From Amycolatopsis suaedae (GTDB lineage Bacteria; Actinomycetota; Actinomycetes; Mycobacteriales; Pseudonocardiaceae): a stretch of DNA of 64,000 nt. Below, piece by piece: positions 25,979 to 33,366 of the stretch (the first letter of the stretch is position 1; each line of letters begins with the position of its first letter). A model generated the notes under the pieces. That model saw only the letters and a program-made list of their open reading frames with translations. It searched no databases and was not told where the DNA came from. The stretch spans positions 372,001 to 436,000 of the forward strand of contig NZ_SFCC01000002.1 of NCBI RefSeq assembly GCF_004214935.1, read 5' to 3'. The translations under genes were made by a program, and so were the position numbers.

Positions 25979-26713
25979 GTGGACATCTTTCTGGACACGT
26001 TCCTCAACTGGGACTACATCCTCCAGGTCCTCCCGGACCTGTTCGGAACCGGCCTGCTGAACACCCTGATCATCGCGGTCTCGTCGTCGGTGCTCGGCAC
26101 GCTGCTGGGCATGGTGCTGGCCGTCATGGGCCTGTCCGAGCGTCGCTGGCTGCGCTGGCCCGCCCGGGTGTACACCGACATCTTCCGCGGGCTGCCGGCG
26201 ATCCTGACCATCCTGGTGGTCGGACAGGGACTCGGCGTGCTGGCGCGGGATATCGTCGGCACCAACCCGTACCCGCTCGGCATCCTGGCGCTCAGCCTGA
26301 TCGCCGCGGCCTACATCGGTGAGATCTTCCGGTCCGGCATCCAGAGTGTCGACAAAGGACAGTTCGAGGCCAGCCGTGCGCTCGGGATGAGTCACGGCAA
26401 GGCGATGCTGCTGGTCGTCATCCCGCAGGGCGTGCGCCGGGTGCTGCCCGCGCTGGTGAACCAGTTCATCGCGCTGGTCAAGGACTCCGCGCTGGTCTAC
26501 TTCCTCGGGTTGCTCGTGTCGCAGCGGGATCTGTTCCGGATCGGGCAGGACCTGGCCGCCAACACCGGCAACCTGTCCCCGCTGGTCGCCGCGGGCCTGT
26601 TCTACCTGGCGATCACCGTGCCGCTGACGCACCTGGTCAACCACATCGACCGGCGGCTGCGGGACGGCAAGAAGGAACTGGACCTGGTCGCCAGCGGAAA
26701 GGTCACGGCATGA
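25979..26713 (+). CDS. Amino-acid ABC transporter permease
   Basis: Inner-membrane channel subunit of the HisMQ/GlnP type, 244 residues with about five membrane helices. The EAA loop that contacts the ATPase is [28 protein letters not shown] (about 135-165), and [12 protein letters not shown] is the usual family motif in the second third. GTG 25979 begins directly after the stop of the second receptor, and the stop overlaps the ATPase gene (ATGA). Only one permease gene is present, so it probably works as a homodimer. Confidence 0.9.
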   Translation: MDIFLDTFLNWDYILQVLPDLFGTGLLNTLIIAVSSSVLGTLLGMVLAVMGLSERRWLRWPARVYTDIFRGLPAILTILVVGQGLGVLARDIVGTNPYPLGILALSLIAAAYIGEIFRSGIQSVDKGQFEASRALGMSHGKAMLLVVIPQGVRRVLPALVNQFIALVKDSALVYFLGLLVSQRDLFRIGQDLAANTGNLSPLVAAGLFYLAITVPLTHLVNHIDRRLRDGKKELDLVASGKVTA

Positions 26714-27438
26714 CGGCGGCGAGCGTCGAACTACGCGGCGTCTCGGTGTCCTTCGGGACGCTGGAGGTGCTGCGTGGCGTCGACCTGAAGGTCGAACGGG
26801 GCAGGACGACGTGTGTGATCGGGCCGTCCGGCTCGGGCAAGTCCACGCTGCTGCGGGTGGTGAACCGGCTGCAGGAACCGGACTCCGGTGACCTGCTGCT
26901 GGACGGCGAGAGCGTCGTCCGCGCCGACCCTGACGCCCTGCGGCAGCGGATCGGCATGGTGTTCCAGCACTTCAACCTTTTCCCGCACCGGACGGTGCTG
27001 GACAACATCACCCTGCCGCTGCGCAGCGTGAAGCGGCTGACCAAGCCGCAGGCCGAGGAGATCGCCAGGACGAGGCTGGCCGAGGTCGGGCTCGCGGACA
27101 AGGCGCCCTACCGGCCCAGCGCGTTGTCCGGAGGGCAGCAGCAGCGGGTGGCCATCGCCAGGGCGCTGGCCATGGACCCCGAGGTGATGCTGTTCGACGA
27201 GGCCACCAGCGCGCTCGACCCGGAGCTGGTCAAGGGCGTGCTGGAGCTGATGGCCGGACTCGCCGAACGGGGCCTGACGCTGCTGGTCGTCACGCACGAG
27301 ATGGGGTTCGCCCGCCAGGTGGCCGACCGCGTCGCGTTCATGGATCACGGCCGGATCGTCGAGGAGGGCACGCCGGCGGCCGTGTTCGACGACCCGGCGA
27401 GTCCCCGGCTCCAGAAGTTCCTTTCCCAGGTTCTCTAG
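26710..27438 (+). CDS. Amino-acid ABC transporter ATP-binding protein
   Basis: Cytosolic ATPase of the GlnQ/HisP type, 242 residues. Walker A is GPSGSGKST (38-46), the Q-loop is in [18 protein letters not shown], the signature is LSGGQQQR (about 137-144) and Walker B is [12 protein letters not shown]. The H-loop is [16 protein letters not shown], which is typical of polar amino-acid importers. The gene overlaps the permease by 4 bp and is the last of the operon. Its stop codon TAG forms the start of the -10 hexamer of the next gene. Confidence 0.93.
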   Translation: MTAASVELRGVSVSFGTLEVLRGVDLKVERGRTTCVIGPSGSGKSTLLRVVNRLQEPDSGDLLLDGESVVRADPDALRQRIGMVFQHFNLFPHRTVLDNITLPLRSVKRLTKPQAEEIARTRLAEVGLADKAPYRPSALSGGQQQRVAIARALAMDPEVMLFDEATSALDPELVKGVLELMAGLAERGLTLLVVTHEMGFARQVADRVAFMDHGRIVEEGTPAAVFDDPASPRLQKFLSQVL

Positions 27439-27441
27439 GCT
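27436..27441 (+). promoter_or_regulatory. -10 hexamer of the MOSC gene, overlapping the ABC stop codon
   Basis: TAGGCT begins with the TAG stop of the ATPase gene and ends 7 nt before GTG 27449. There is no ribosome site, so the MOSC message is probably leaderless. Confidence 0.5.
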
Positions 27442-27448
27442 GGGCGGC

Positions 27449-28264
27449 GTGGCACGTATCGCATCGCTGTTCTACTACCCGGTCAAGGGCTGCGCGGGCA
27501 CCCCGGTGACCAGCGCGGAGGTCACCCCGGCCGGGCTGCGGCACGACCGCACGTTCATGGCCGTCGGCGCCGACGGGTCGTTCCGCAGCCAGCGCCGCTA
27601 CCCGGTGATGGCCACGATCCGGCCGCGGATCCTCGACGACGGCGCGCGGCTGGAGCTGGCCGCACCCGGCGTCGAGACACTGGTGCTGGACGTGCGCCGG
27701 GACGGGCCACGCCACGAGGGCAGCACGTTCACCTGGCAGGGCAAGGGCGTGCACCAGGGGCCGGAGGCCGCCGACTGGGTGTCGACCGTGCTGGGTGAGC
27801 CGTCGGTGCTGGTCGGCGTGGCCCCGGACCACGAGCGGGTGACCGCCGGGCTGACGCCGGGAACGGCGGTGTTCGCCGACGCGCACGCGCTGCTGGTCAC
27901 CTCGGAGTCGTCGCTGGACGCGTTGAACGAGCGGATCGCGTCCGCGGGCGGTGAGCCGGTGCCGATGGCCCGGTTCCGGCCGAACATCGTGGTGTCCGGC
28001 TGGGCCGAGCCACACACCGAGGACCGGGTGCGCGCGATGTCGGCCGGCAGCGTCGGCATCGGGTACGCGAAGGACGCCGTGCGCTGCGTGGTCATCACGA
28101 TCGACCAGGAGACCGGTGAGAAGCGCGGCCCCGAGCCGACCCGGACGCTTGCCGGGTACCGGCGTTCGCCGGACGGCGGTGTCACGTTCGGCATGAAGGG
28201 CGCCGTGACCCGGCCGGGGACGCTGTCGGTCGGCGACGAGATCACGGTGGCTGACTGGGCCTGA
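27449..28264 (+). CDS. MOSC domain protein (molybdenum cofactor sulfurase C-terminal-like)
   Basis: A 271-residue stand-alone MOSC protein with the N-terminal beta-barrel domain (IASLFYYPVKGCAGTPVTSAEV, then GLRHDRTFM) and the MOSC core. The core has RFRPNIVVSG and the conserved cysteine in DAVRCVVITIDQETGEK. MOSC proteins bind or transfer sulfur or the molybdenum cofactor, as in YcbX and mARC enzymes that reduce N-hydroxylated compounds. No ferredoxin domain is attached. The 3' end overlaps a convergent hypothetical gene by 23 bp. Confidence 0.88.
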   Translation: MARIASLFYYPVKGCAGTPVTSAEVTPAGLRHDRTFMAVGADGSFRSQRRYPVMATIRPRILDDGARLELAAPGVETLVLDVRRDGPRHEGSTFTWQGKGVHQGPEAADWVSTVLGEPSVLVGVAPDHERVTAGLTPGTAVFADAHALLVTSESSLDALNERIASAGGEPVPMARFRPNIVVSGWAEPHTEDRVRAMSAGSVGIGYAKDAVRCVVITIDQETGEKRGPEPTRTLAGYRRSPDGGVTFGMKGAVTRPGTLSVGDEITVADWA

Positions 28265-29036
28265 GCCGGGCCAGGAAGCCGTCGTCCGCCCGCCAGGCCC
28301 GGTCGCCGGCCGCGACCGTGCCGTCCCGGCCGGCGGTCACCTGCTCCAGGGGCACCGTGTCGATGCGTGGGTGCTGCCCGGTTTCCAGGTCGACGATCCA
28401 CAGGACTTCGTCGTCGAGACCGAGAACGGTCCGCGGCTCGTTCGACAGGGTGGCGACCTGGATCTCCGGGATGATCTCGCTCCAGTGCCGGACGAGGTCG
28501 TCGCCGGACAGCGTTTCCGGCACCGGGGTGACCGTCCATTCCGGGCCCGGCGCGCCGGGCGCGGTCAGCAGTTCGACGAGGCACCGGTCGTAGAACTCCA
28601 TCTCGCGTTCGGTGATCGGGGCGACGCCCGAGGCGGCCGCGAACACCATCCGGGCCGCCGCGCCGGGGCGCCACGGGTGGTAGGTGAACGTCCATTCCTC
28701 GTCGCCGATGGTCCGGCTGCGGCTGCAGCGGGGCAGGGCGAGCAGGCTGTCCCGGATCGGGGCCACCACCCTCGCCTTGGCCAGGTCGTCGACGACCGTG
28801 CTCACGAGTTCGTCGCCGTTCCAGCCTGCGAGGTCCAGGCACGCCGCGTCGGCGCCGACGGACGCGATCGTGGGGAACTCCCACCGCCGCAGGCCGCCGT
28901 CGTGGTCCAGGTAGACCGCGCGGTGGGTGACGTAGACCATGGCGCGGTCGCGGCCGACGTCGTAGGCGACGATGCGGTCACCGCGTGCCAGCAGGTGGCG
29001 GATGCGCCGTTCAGCGAGCCGGGTGATCAGTCCCAT
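28242..29036 (-). CDS. Hypothetical protein, 264 residues
   Basis: I do not recognise this protein. It has no signal peptide or membrane helix. The N-terminus (RIRHLLARGDRIVAYDVGRDRAMVYVTHRAVYL) looks like a small beta-rich PH-like module of the kind used to test cell state. The centre has an EEWTFTYHPWRPG strand and the end returns to beta pattern (VLGLDDEVLWIVDLETGQHPRIDTVPLEQV). Codon use fits a real gene. Its start overlaps by 26 bp the end of the SAM-hydrolase gene on the same strand, so it is probably second in an operon. Its role is unknown. Confidence 0.65.
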   Translation of the reverse strand: MGLITRLAERRIRHLLARGDRIVAYDVGRDRAMVYVTHRAVYLDHDGGLRRWEFPTIASVGADAACLDLAGWNGDELVSTVVDDLAKARVVAPIRDSLLALPRCSRSRTIGDEEWTFTYHPWRPGAAARMVFAAASGVAPITEREMEFYDRCLVELLTAPGAPGPEWTVTPVPETLSGDDLVRHWSEIIPEIQVATLSNEPRTVLGLDDEVLWIVDLETGQHPRIDTVPLEQVTAGRDGTVAAGDRAWRADDGFLARLRPSQPP

Positions 29037-29796
29037 GCCCGGAACGTACCGTGATCAACCGGGTGCTGCCGACGTTCAGCGCCTCCGCCGCCGAGCCGCC
29101 GTTGACGGCCACGGCGAGGTAACCGGCCGAGTCGGTGAGCAGCACGGCTTCGCCGGGCTCGACGTCGGCGAACGTCCGCCCGGTCCGCGCCCGCAGGCTG
29201 ACGGGTCCACAGTGGACGGTGACGGCGCCGCGGAGTTCCGTCGCGCGGGCGGCGAGCTGGACGTTGCCGAAGCCGTCGACGGTGCGGATCTCGGCCTCCA
29301 GCAGGCCGGGCTCCTCGTGGACGTGTGGCGGTGGCAGCTCGACGGGGTCGTCGATCCTGGGCCCGGCCGGAGCCTCGCCGAGGGCGAGCCGGGCGGCGGC
29401 CGGGGCGAAGACGTCCCGCCCGTGGAAGGTCGCCGACGCGGCACGGCTGGTGTCCAGTTCGTGGACCGCCAGGACGCCGCCGAGCTGTTCTGCTGCGGGC
29501 AGCAGCAGGCCGTTGTCCGGCCCGACGAGCAGGCCGTCACGTGCGGTGACGACGATCCCGCGCCGCGTCGTGCCGACGCCCGGGTCGACGACGGCGAGGT
29601 GGACCGACGGCGGCAGGTGGGCGACGGTTTGCGCGAGCACCGCGGCCCCGTGCCGCACCTGCTGTGCAGGGACCTGGTGGCTGACGTCGATGACCCGCAC
29701 CGCCGGCGCGATGCGCGCGATCACCCCGTGACAGGCCGCGACGAACCCGTCCCCCAGCCCGTAGTCGGTGGTGAACGAAACCCACTCGTACGCCAT
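29011..29796 (-). CDS. SAM hydroxide adenosyltransferase (DUF62 family)
   Basis: Hydrolyses S-adenosylmethionine to adenosine and methionine using a hydroxide nucleophile; the family includes fluorinases and chlorinases. The 261-residue protein has the N-terminal TTDYGLGDGFVAACHGVI, VIDVSHQVPAQQV, the VDPGVGTTRRGIVV active-site strand and PDNGLLLPA. The C-terminal domain contains VDGFGNVQL. These are DUF62 landmarks. The halide-binding serine loop of fluorinases is not evident, so ordinary SAM hydrolase is favoured. ATG 29796 fits the family N-terminus. It is divergent from the leader peptide of the TauE exporter. Confidence 0.9.
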   Translation of the reverse strand: MAYEWVSFTTDYGLGDGFVAACHGVIARIAPAVRVIDVSHQVPAQQVRHGAAVLAQTVAHLPPSVHLAVVDPGVGTTRRGIVVTARDGLLVGPDNGLLLPAAEQLGGVLAVHELDTSRAASATFHGRDVFAPAAARLALGEAPAGPRIDDPVELPPPHVHEEPGLLEAEIRTVDGFGNVQLAARATELRGAVTVHCGPVSLRARTGRTFADVEPGEAVLLTDSAGYLAVAVNGGSAAEALNVGSTRLITVRSGHGTDHPAR

Positions 29797-29866
29797 GCGG
29801 GTCAGTCTTCCAGGATCTGGGAAGCGCTGGATCGGGGTGTTGACGTCTGCGACGATCGAGATCGTG

Positions 29867-29962
29867 GTGACGCGCTTGCACATCGTCGACAGGGTCGCGC
29901 TGGTCCAGCGCAGGCATGTCGACCTGCTGCGCGTCAATTCCGCGCTCTGCCGCACGTTCTGA
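29867..29962 (+). CDS. Putative cysteine-sensing leader peptide upstream of TauE/SafE gene
   Basis: A 31-residue frame beginning GTG 29867 and ending RRHVDLLRVNSALCRTF. The RRHVDLLRV-S-A-x-CR pattern is that of small actinobacterial leader peptides found before sulfur-metabolism operons, with the near-terminal Cys codon as likely sensor. It lies 89 bp upstream of a sulfite-exporter-type gene, which fits a sulfur link. I infer that ribosome stalling at the Cys codon when cysteine is scarce would change expression of the downstream gene. The attenuator structure itself was not resolved. Confidence 0.6.
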   Translation: MTRLHIVDRVALVQRRHVDLLRVNSALCRTF

Positions 29963-30051
29963 GCTGACGCCGCCCGGCGGCGAGGCATCTCCCGGCTCGA
30001 CTCCCCTTTCGATCCAGGCCGCCCACGCGGCCCTACCGAAGCCGAGGTCTC

Positions 30052-30951
30052 ATGCGGTTCCTCATCCTGTTCGGACTGGCCGGGTTCCTGGCCCAACTCG
30101 TGGACGGCACGCTCGGGATGGCGTTCGGGGTCACCTCGACGACCACGCTGCTGGCCATCGGAACCACCCCGGCCGTGGCGTCGGCGGCGGTGCACCTCGC
30201 CGAGGTCGGCACCGCGCTGGCCTCCGGCGTCGCCCACTGGCGGTTCCGCAACATCGACTGGCGCACGGTCGGCATTCTCGCGCTGCCCGGCGCGGTCGGC
30301 GCCGTGCTCGGGGCGTACGTCCTGACCTCGCTGTCCACCGAGAGCGCGGCCGTCTGGATCACCACGATCCTGCTGATTCTCGGCCTCTACGTGCTGATCC
30401 GCTTCGCCTTCCTCCGCCTCGGCAAGCTGATCTCCGGCAAACGCCCCGGCGCGAAGTTCCTCGGTCCGCTCGGCCTGATCGCCGGGTTCGTCGACGCGAC
30501 GGGCGGGGGCGGCTGGGGGCCGGTCGCCACCACGACGCTGCTGTCGTCGGGCAGGCTGGAGCCGCGCAAGGTCGTCGGCTCGGTCGACACCTCGGAGTTC
30601 ATCGTCGCGCTGGCCGCGAGCGTCGGCTTCCTGTTCGCGTTGTCGGAGCAGGACAACCTCAACTACACGGTCGTGCTCGGCCTGATGATCGGCGGCATCA
30701 TCGCCGCACCGCTGGCCGCCTGGCTGGTCCGCCGCATCCCGGCCCGCCTGCTCGGCGCACTGGCCGGCGGGCTCATCGTGTTCACCAACGCCAGGACGCT
30801 GCTCAAGGAGCTGGACGCGGCCGACGCCGTCTACACCGTTACCTACGCGGTCATCGTCGTGCTCTGGGCCATCGGCGTGTACGCGGCCGTCCGGGCCGTC
30901 CGCGAGGAGAAGCGGCTGGAGAAGCCCGAGCCGGAGCCGGTCGCCTCCTGA
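30052..30951 (+). CDS. Sulfite exporter TauE/SafE family permease
   Basis: Membrane protein of 299 residues with about eight helices in two homologous halves. The N-half motif is GFLAQLVDGTLGMAFGVTSTTTLL and the C-half repeats it as GLIAGFVDATGGGGWGPVATTTLL, the internal duplication diagnostic of the TauE/SafE family. Members move sulfite or organosulfonates, often outward. The Cys-ending leader peptide upstream supports sulfur-dependent control. The ATG follows a short leader of 89 bp after the peptide stop. The transport direction and exact anion are not evident. Confidence 0.9.
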   Translation: MRFLILFGLAGFLAQLVDGTLGMAFGVTSTTTLLAIGTTPAVASAAVHLAEVGTALASGVAHWRFRNIDWRTVGILALPGAVGAVLGAYVLTSLSTESAAVWITTILLILGLYVLIRFAFLRLGKLISGKRPGAKFLGPLGLIAGFVDATGGGGWGPVATTTLLSSGRLEPRKVVGSVDTSEFIVALAASVGFLFALSEQDNLNYTVVLGLMIGGIIAAPLAAWLVRRIPARLLGALAGGLIVFTNARTLLKELDAADAVYTVTYAVIVVLWAIGVYAAVRAVREEKRLEKPEPEPVAS

Positions 30952-30958
30952 GTTTCCT

Positions 30959-31024
30959 CGGGCATCCACCCCGATGTCGACTCGCCGTCACCACGGTCGT
31001 GCTCACTGTAGGGGTGGATGCCCG
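30959..31024. promoter_or_regulatory. 14-bp inverted repeat covering a translation start region
   Basis: Arms 30959-30972 and 31011-31024 are perfect complements with a 38-nt loop. The left arm starts 8 bp after the TauE stop. The right arm contains GTG 31014, one of two possible starts of the next gene, and the other (30999) is in the loop. It may end the TauE transcript or mask the next start. Confidence 0.55.
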
Positions 31025-31769
31025 TCTGCTGGTCTCGCTGTCCGGGGTGCGTGCCCGGACCCTGCACCTGTGTGCCGACCTCGCGGCCGAACTGGACCAC
31101 CGGTCGGTCCCGTTGTCCATCCTGTTCACCCCGCCGTCGGACGACGAGGATCCGGCCGTCGCGGCCTGGCTGCGGCAGCGGTCCCGGGCCGGTGACGGGA
31201 TCCTGCTGCACGGCTACGACCACAGCGTCCCGCCGAGTTCCCGCGCCGTGACGCTGGGCCGCCGCGCGGAGTTCGCCGACCTGCCCGCACACGAGGCCAG
31301 GCTCAGGCTCATCGCCGCGACGGCCGCACTCGACCGCGCCGGCCTGCACGCCGAGGGCTTCGCCCCACCGCGCTGGCTGGCCTCCCGCGGAACGCTCGCC
31401 GCCCTACGGGAGCGCGGGTTCCTGTTCTGTGCCGACACGAGCAGCGTGCGGGACCTGCGGACCGGCGTGGTGCGCCGCGCCAGGGTGCAGGGCTTCGGCA
31501 GCCAGCGGCAGCGCACCGAGACGCTGCGGTGCTTCGCGCTGGTGCTGTGGGCGGCGCGGGCCGCCCGCCGGGGTGGGCTGGTCCGGCTCGGCGTCGACGC
31601 CGGTGACCTGACCAGGCCCGGCCGCAGGCAGGCGTTCCTCGACGCGGTGGACCAGGCGCTGGAGCAGGGCGCCACCGGGTCGACCTACGCTCAGACGCTC
31701 ACCGGCTCGCCGGACGGCAGCGGCCTGACCTCGGTGCCGTCCGGGGCGAGGTTGGTGAACAACCCGTAG
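30999..31769 (+). CDS. Polysaccharide deacetylase family protein (DUF2334-like)
   Basis: About 256 residues of a NodB-type barrel. It starts near ARLLVSLSGVRARTLHLCADLAAELD, has ILLHGYDHSVP as the metal-site histidine strand, FAPPRWLASRGTLAALRERGF and a late VRLGVDAGDL strand. Such enzymes act on acylated sugars at or outside the membrane, though the DUF2334 branch is poorly characterised. The start is uncertain: GTG 30999 or GTG 31014, both within the inverted repeat. Its last 79 bp overlap the convergent MBL gene, an unusually long overlap. Confidence 0.7.
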   Translation: MLTVGVDARLLVSLSGVRARTLHLCADLAAELDHRSVPLSILFTPPSDDEDPAVAAWLRQRSRAGDGILLHGYDHSVPPSSRAVTLGRRAEFADLPAHEARLRLIAATAALDRAGLHAEGFAPPRWLASRGTLAALRERGFLFCADTSSVRDLRTGVVRRARVQGFGSQRQRTETLRCFALVLWAARAARRGGLVRLGVDAGDLTRPGRRQAFLDAVDQALEQGATGSTYAQTLTGSPDGSGLTSVPSGARLVNNP

Positions 31770-32326
31770 TGCATGGCCGGGTTGGCCAGCACCGCCTCGT
31801 GGATCGGCACGGCCACCCTCGGCTTGACCGTCCGCATGAACTCGACGGCCTCGCTCGCCTTCAGCCACGGCGCGCCGGTGGGCAGGCCGAGCACGTCGAC
31901 CTCCTCGTCCGGCACGAAGAACGCGTCGCCGGGGTGGTAGAACGCGCCGTTGTCGACGAGGTAGCCGACGTTCGGGATGGTCGGTATGTCGACGTGGATG
32001 GTCGCGTGCTGACCGCCGACGGCGGTGAGCGTCGTCGAACCGAAGGTCAGCCGGGTGCCGGGTTCGGCGGTCCGGGACGCCAGGCCGAGCTTCTCCACCA
32101 GCTCGGCAGAACCCGGGTCGGTGATCAGCTGGGCGTTCGGGTTGGCCGACAGCAGGCCGGGCAGCCGCTCGGAGTCGACGTGGTCGAAGTGCTGGTGGGT
32201 GATGACGACGGCGTCCAGGTCGCGCACGTTCTCGAAGCCGGTGGAGAAGGCGCCAGGATCGAACAGGACGCGGGCGTCGGCCGTCTCGGCCAGCACGCAA
32301 GCGTGTCCAAAGTGGACGAGTTTCAT
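31691..32326 (-). CDS. MBL fold metallo-hydrolase
   Basis: A 211-residue metallo-beta-lactamase-fold hydrolase of the UlaG-like group. Zinc ligands are in THQHFDH (H44, H46, D48, H49). The fold also has FDPGAFSTG, YHPGDAFFVP (a later Asp/His ligand region) and VPIHEAVLANP. An AAGGGG ribosome site lies about 8 nt before the ATG. The substrate is not evident; such enzymes often cut phosphodiesters or lactones. It is convergent with the deacetylase gene and 26 bp downstream of an ArsR-type regulator gene on the same strand. Confidence 0.87.
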   Translation of the reverse strand: MKLVHFGHACVLAETADARVLFDPGAFSTGFENVRDLDAVVITHQHFDHVDSERLPGLLSANPNAQLITDPGSAELVEKLGLASRTAEPGTRLTFGSTTLTAVGGQHATIHVDIPTIPNVGYLVDNGAFYHPGDAFFVPDEEVDVLGLPTGAPWLKASEAVEFMRTVKPRVAVPIHEAVLANPAMHYGLFTNLAPDGTEVRPLPSGEPVSV

Positions 32327-32352
32327 CGAATCATCCCCTTCTGGAAACCACC

Positions 32353-33297
32353 CTACGGGCGGACGAGAAGGTCGCCAACCCGAGTGCGCCGGTACCGCAC
32401 CTCACGGCCGTGCCTGCTGGTCTCCAGCAGCCCGGCGTCCCGCAGCGCGGTGAGGTGTTCGGACACCGTGCCACGAGAAAGGCCCAGCCGCGTGGCGAGC
32501 GCTGCGGTGCCCGCCGGCTCGCCGAGCAGGCACAGTAGCGACGCCTTGGTGCGGCCGACGACCGCCGCCAGGCTGTCCGGTGCCGCCGGTTCGGCCGACC
32601 ACAGTGAGGCGACTCCGCGTGCCGGGTACACCAGCGTCGGCTGCCACGGCGGCACCATGATCACGCCGGCCGTCGGCCAGGCGAACACGCTGGGCAGCAA
32701 CAGCAGGCCACGCTCGTCGAGTGCCAGCCTGCTGCGGGTCGCGCTGCGGACCGTCACGACGTCGTTCACCAGCCTGATGTTCGGGTGCAGGCCGGCGAGC
32801 GCCAGCGCGACGCCGCCCTCGCCGAGCCGCCGCGACCGGTGGTCGACGTCGGCCAGCAGCACGTCCCGCAGCCGGGGCCAGTGCGGCGCGATCAGCTCGT
32901 GCCACGCCAGCTCCATCTGGTCGGCCAGCAGGTCGCGGGCCGTCGCCGGATCGCCGGGCAGGCCGCTCAGGTCGGCGTCCACCATGGACAGCTCCAGCGC
33001 GACCTGCTCCGGCGGCGTGCCACGTAACTCGGCCAGCTGATCGTCGACGGTGGTGCGCCGGTCGCGTGGCGGCGGGCTGAGGAACTCGGTGACGTAACGT
33101 CCGGCGCCCAGCACCGCGAACAGCTCGGCCACCGGCAGCGCGCGGGCCCGCTCGGCCGACTCCCGCAGCCAGGGCAGGCTGGACGGATGGCGCCTGCGGC
33201 CGAGCACCGTCCGGATGGCGCCGAGTGCCTCCTCCAGCGGCGAGATGGCGAGCCGCACCCGCCCCGCGGCGGCAGGCGTCAGCACCAGCTCGATCAC
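32353..33297 (-). CDS. ArsR-type HTH regulator with N-terminal DUF5937-like domain
   Basis: A 314-residue regulator. A long N-terminal domain of unknown ligand (VLTPAAAGRVRLAISPLEEALGAI...) precedes a C-terminal winged helix: ASLLCLLGEPAGTAALATRLGLSRGTVSEHLTALRDAGLLETSRHGREVRYRRT. The HTH at the end of a long chain is the layout of actinobacterial DUF5937 regulators. It is divergent from an MFS pump gene. A 7-bp inverted repeat between the two starts is a likely operator for both. It probably controls the pump and itself. Confidence 0.85.
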   Translation of the reverse strand: MIELVLTPAAAGRVRLAISPLEEALGAIRTVLGRRRHPSSLPWLRESAERARALPVAELFAVLGAGRYVTEFLSPPPRDRRTTVDDQLAELRGTPPEQVALELSMVDADLSGLPGDPATARDLLADQMELAWHELIAPHWPRLRDVLLADVDHRSRRLGEGGVALALAGLHPNIRLVNDVVTVRSATRSRLALDERGLLLLPSVFAWPTAGVIMVPPWQPTLVYPARGVASLWSAEPAAPDSLAAVVGRTKASLLCLLGEPAGTAALATRLGLSRGTVSEHLTALRDAGLLETSRHGREVRYRRTRVGDLLVRP

Positions 33298-33308
33298 GAC
33301 CGCTCCAG

Positions 33309-33328
33309 GATTCGGGTATTTCCGAATC
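33309..33328. promoter_or_regulatory. Candidate operator between ArsR-type regulator and MFS gene
   Basis: gattcgg (33309-33315) and ccgaatc (33322-33328) form a perfect 7-bp inverted repeat with a 6-nt AT-rich spacer. It lies in the 69-bp divergent gap, where a regulator dimer could block both promoters. Confidence 0.6.
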
Positions 33329-33366
33329 AGTATCCGCGTCCGGCGGCGCGACGAACACTCGGCGGC

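Noticed and set aside
24332..26644. 770-residue minus-strand frame opposite the ABC operon
   Set aside because: It has shadow composition, and the opposite strand encodes two binding proteins and a permease with family motifs and coupled starts.
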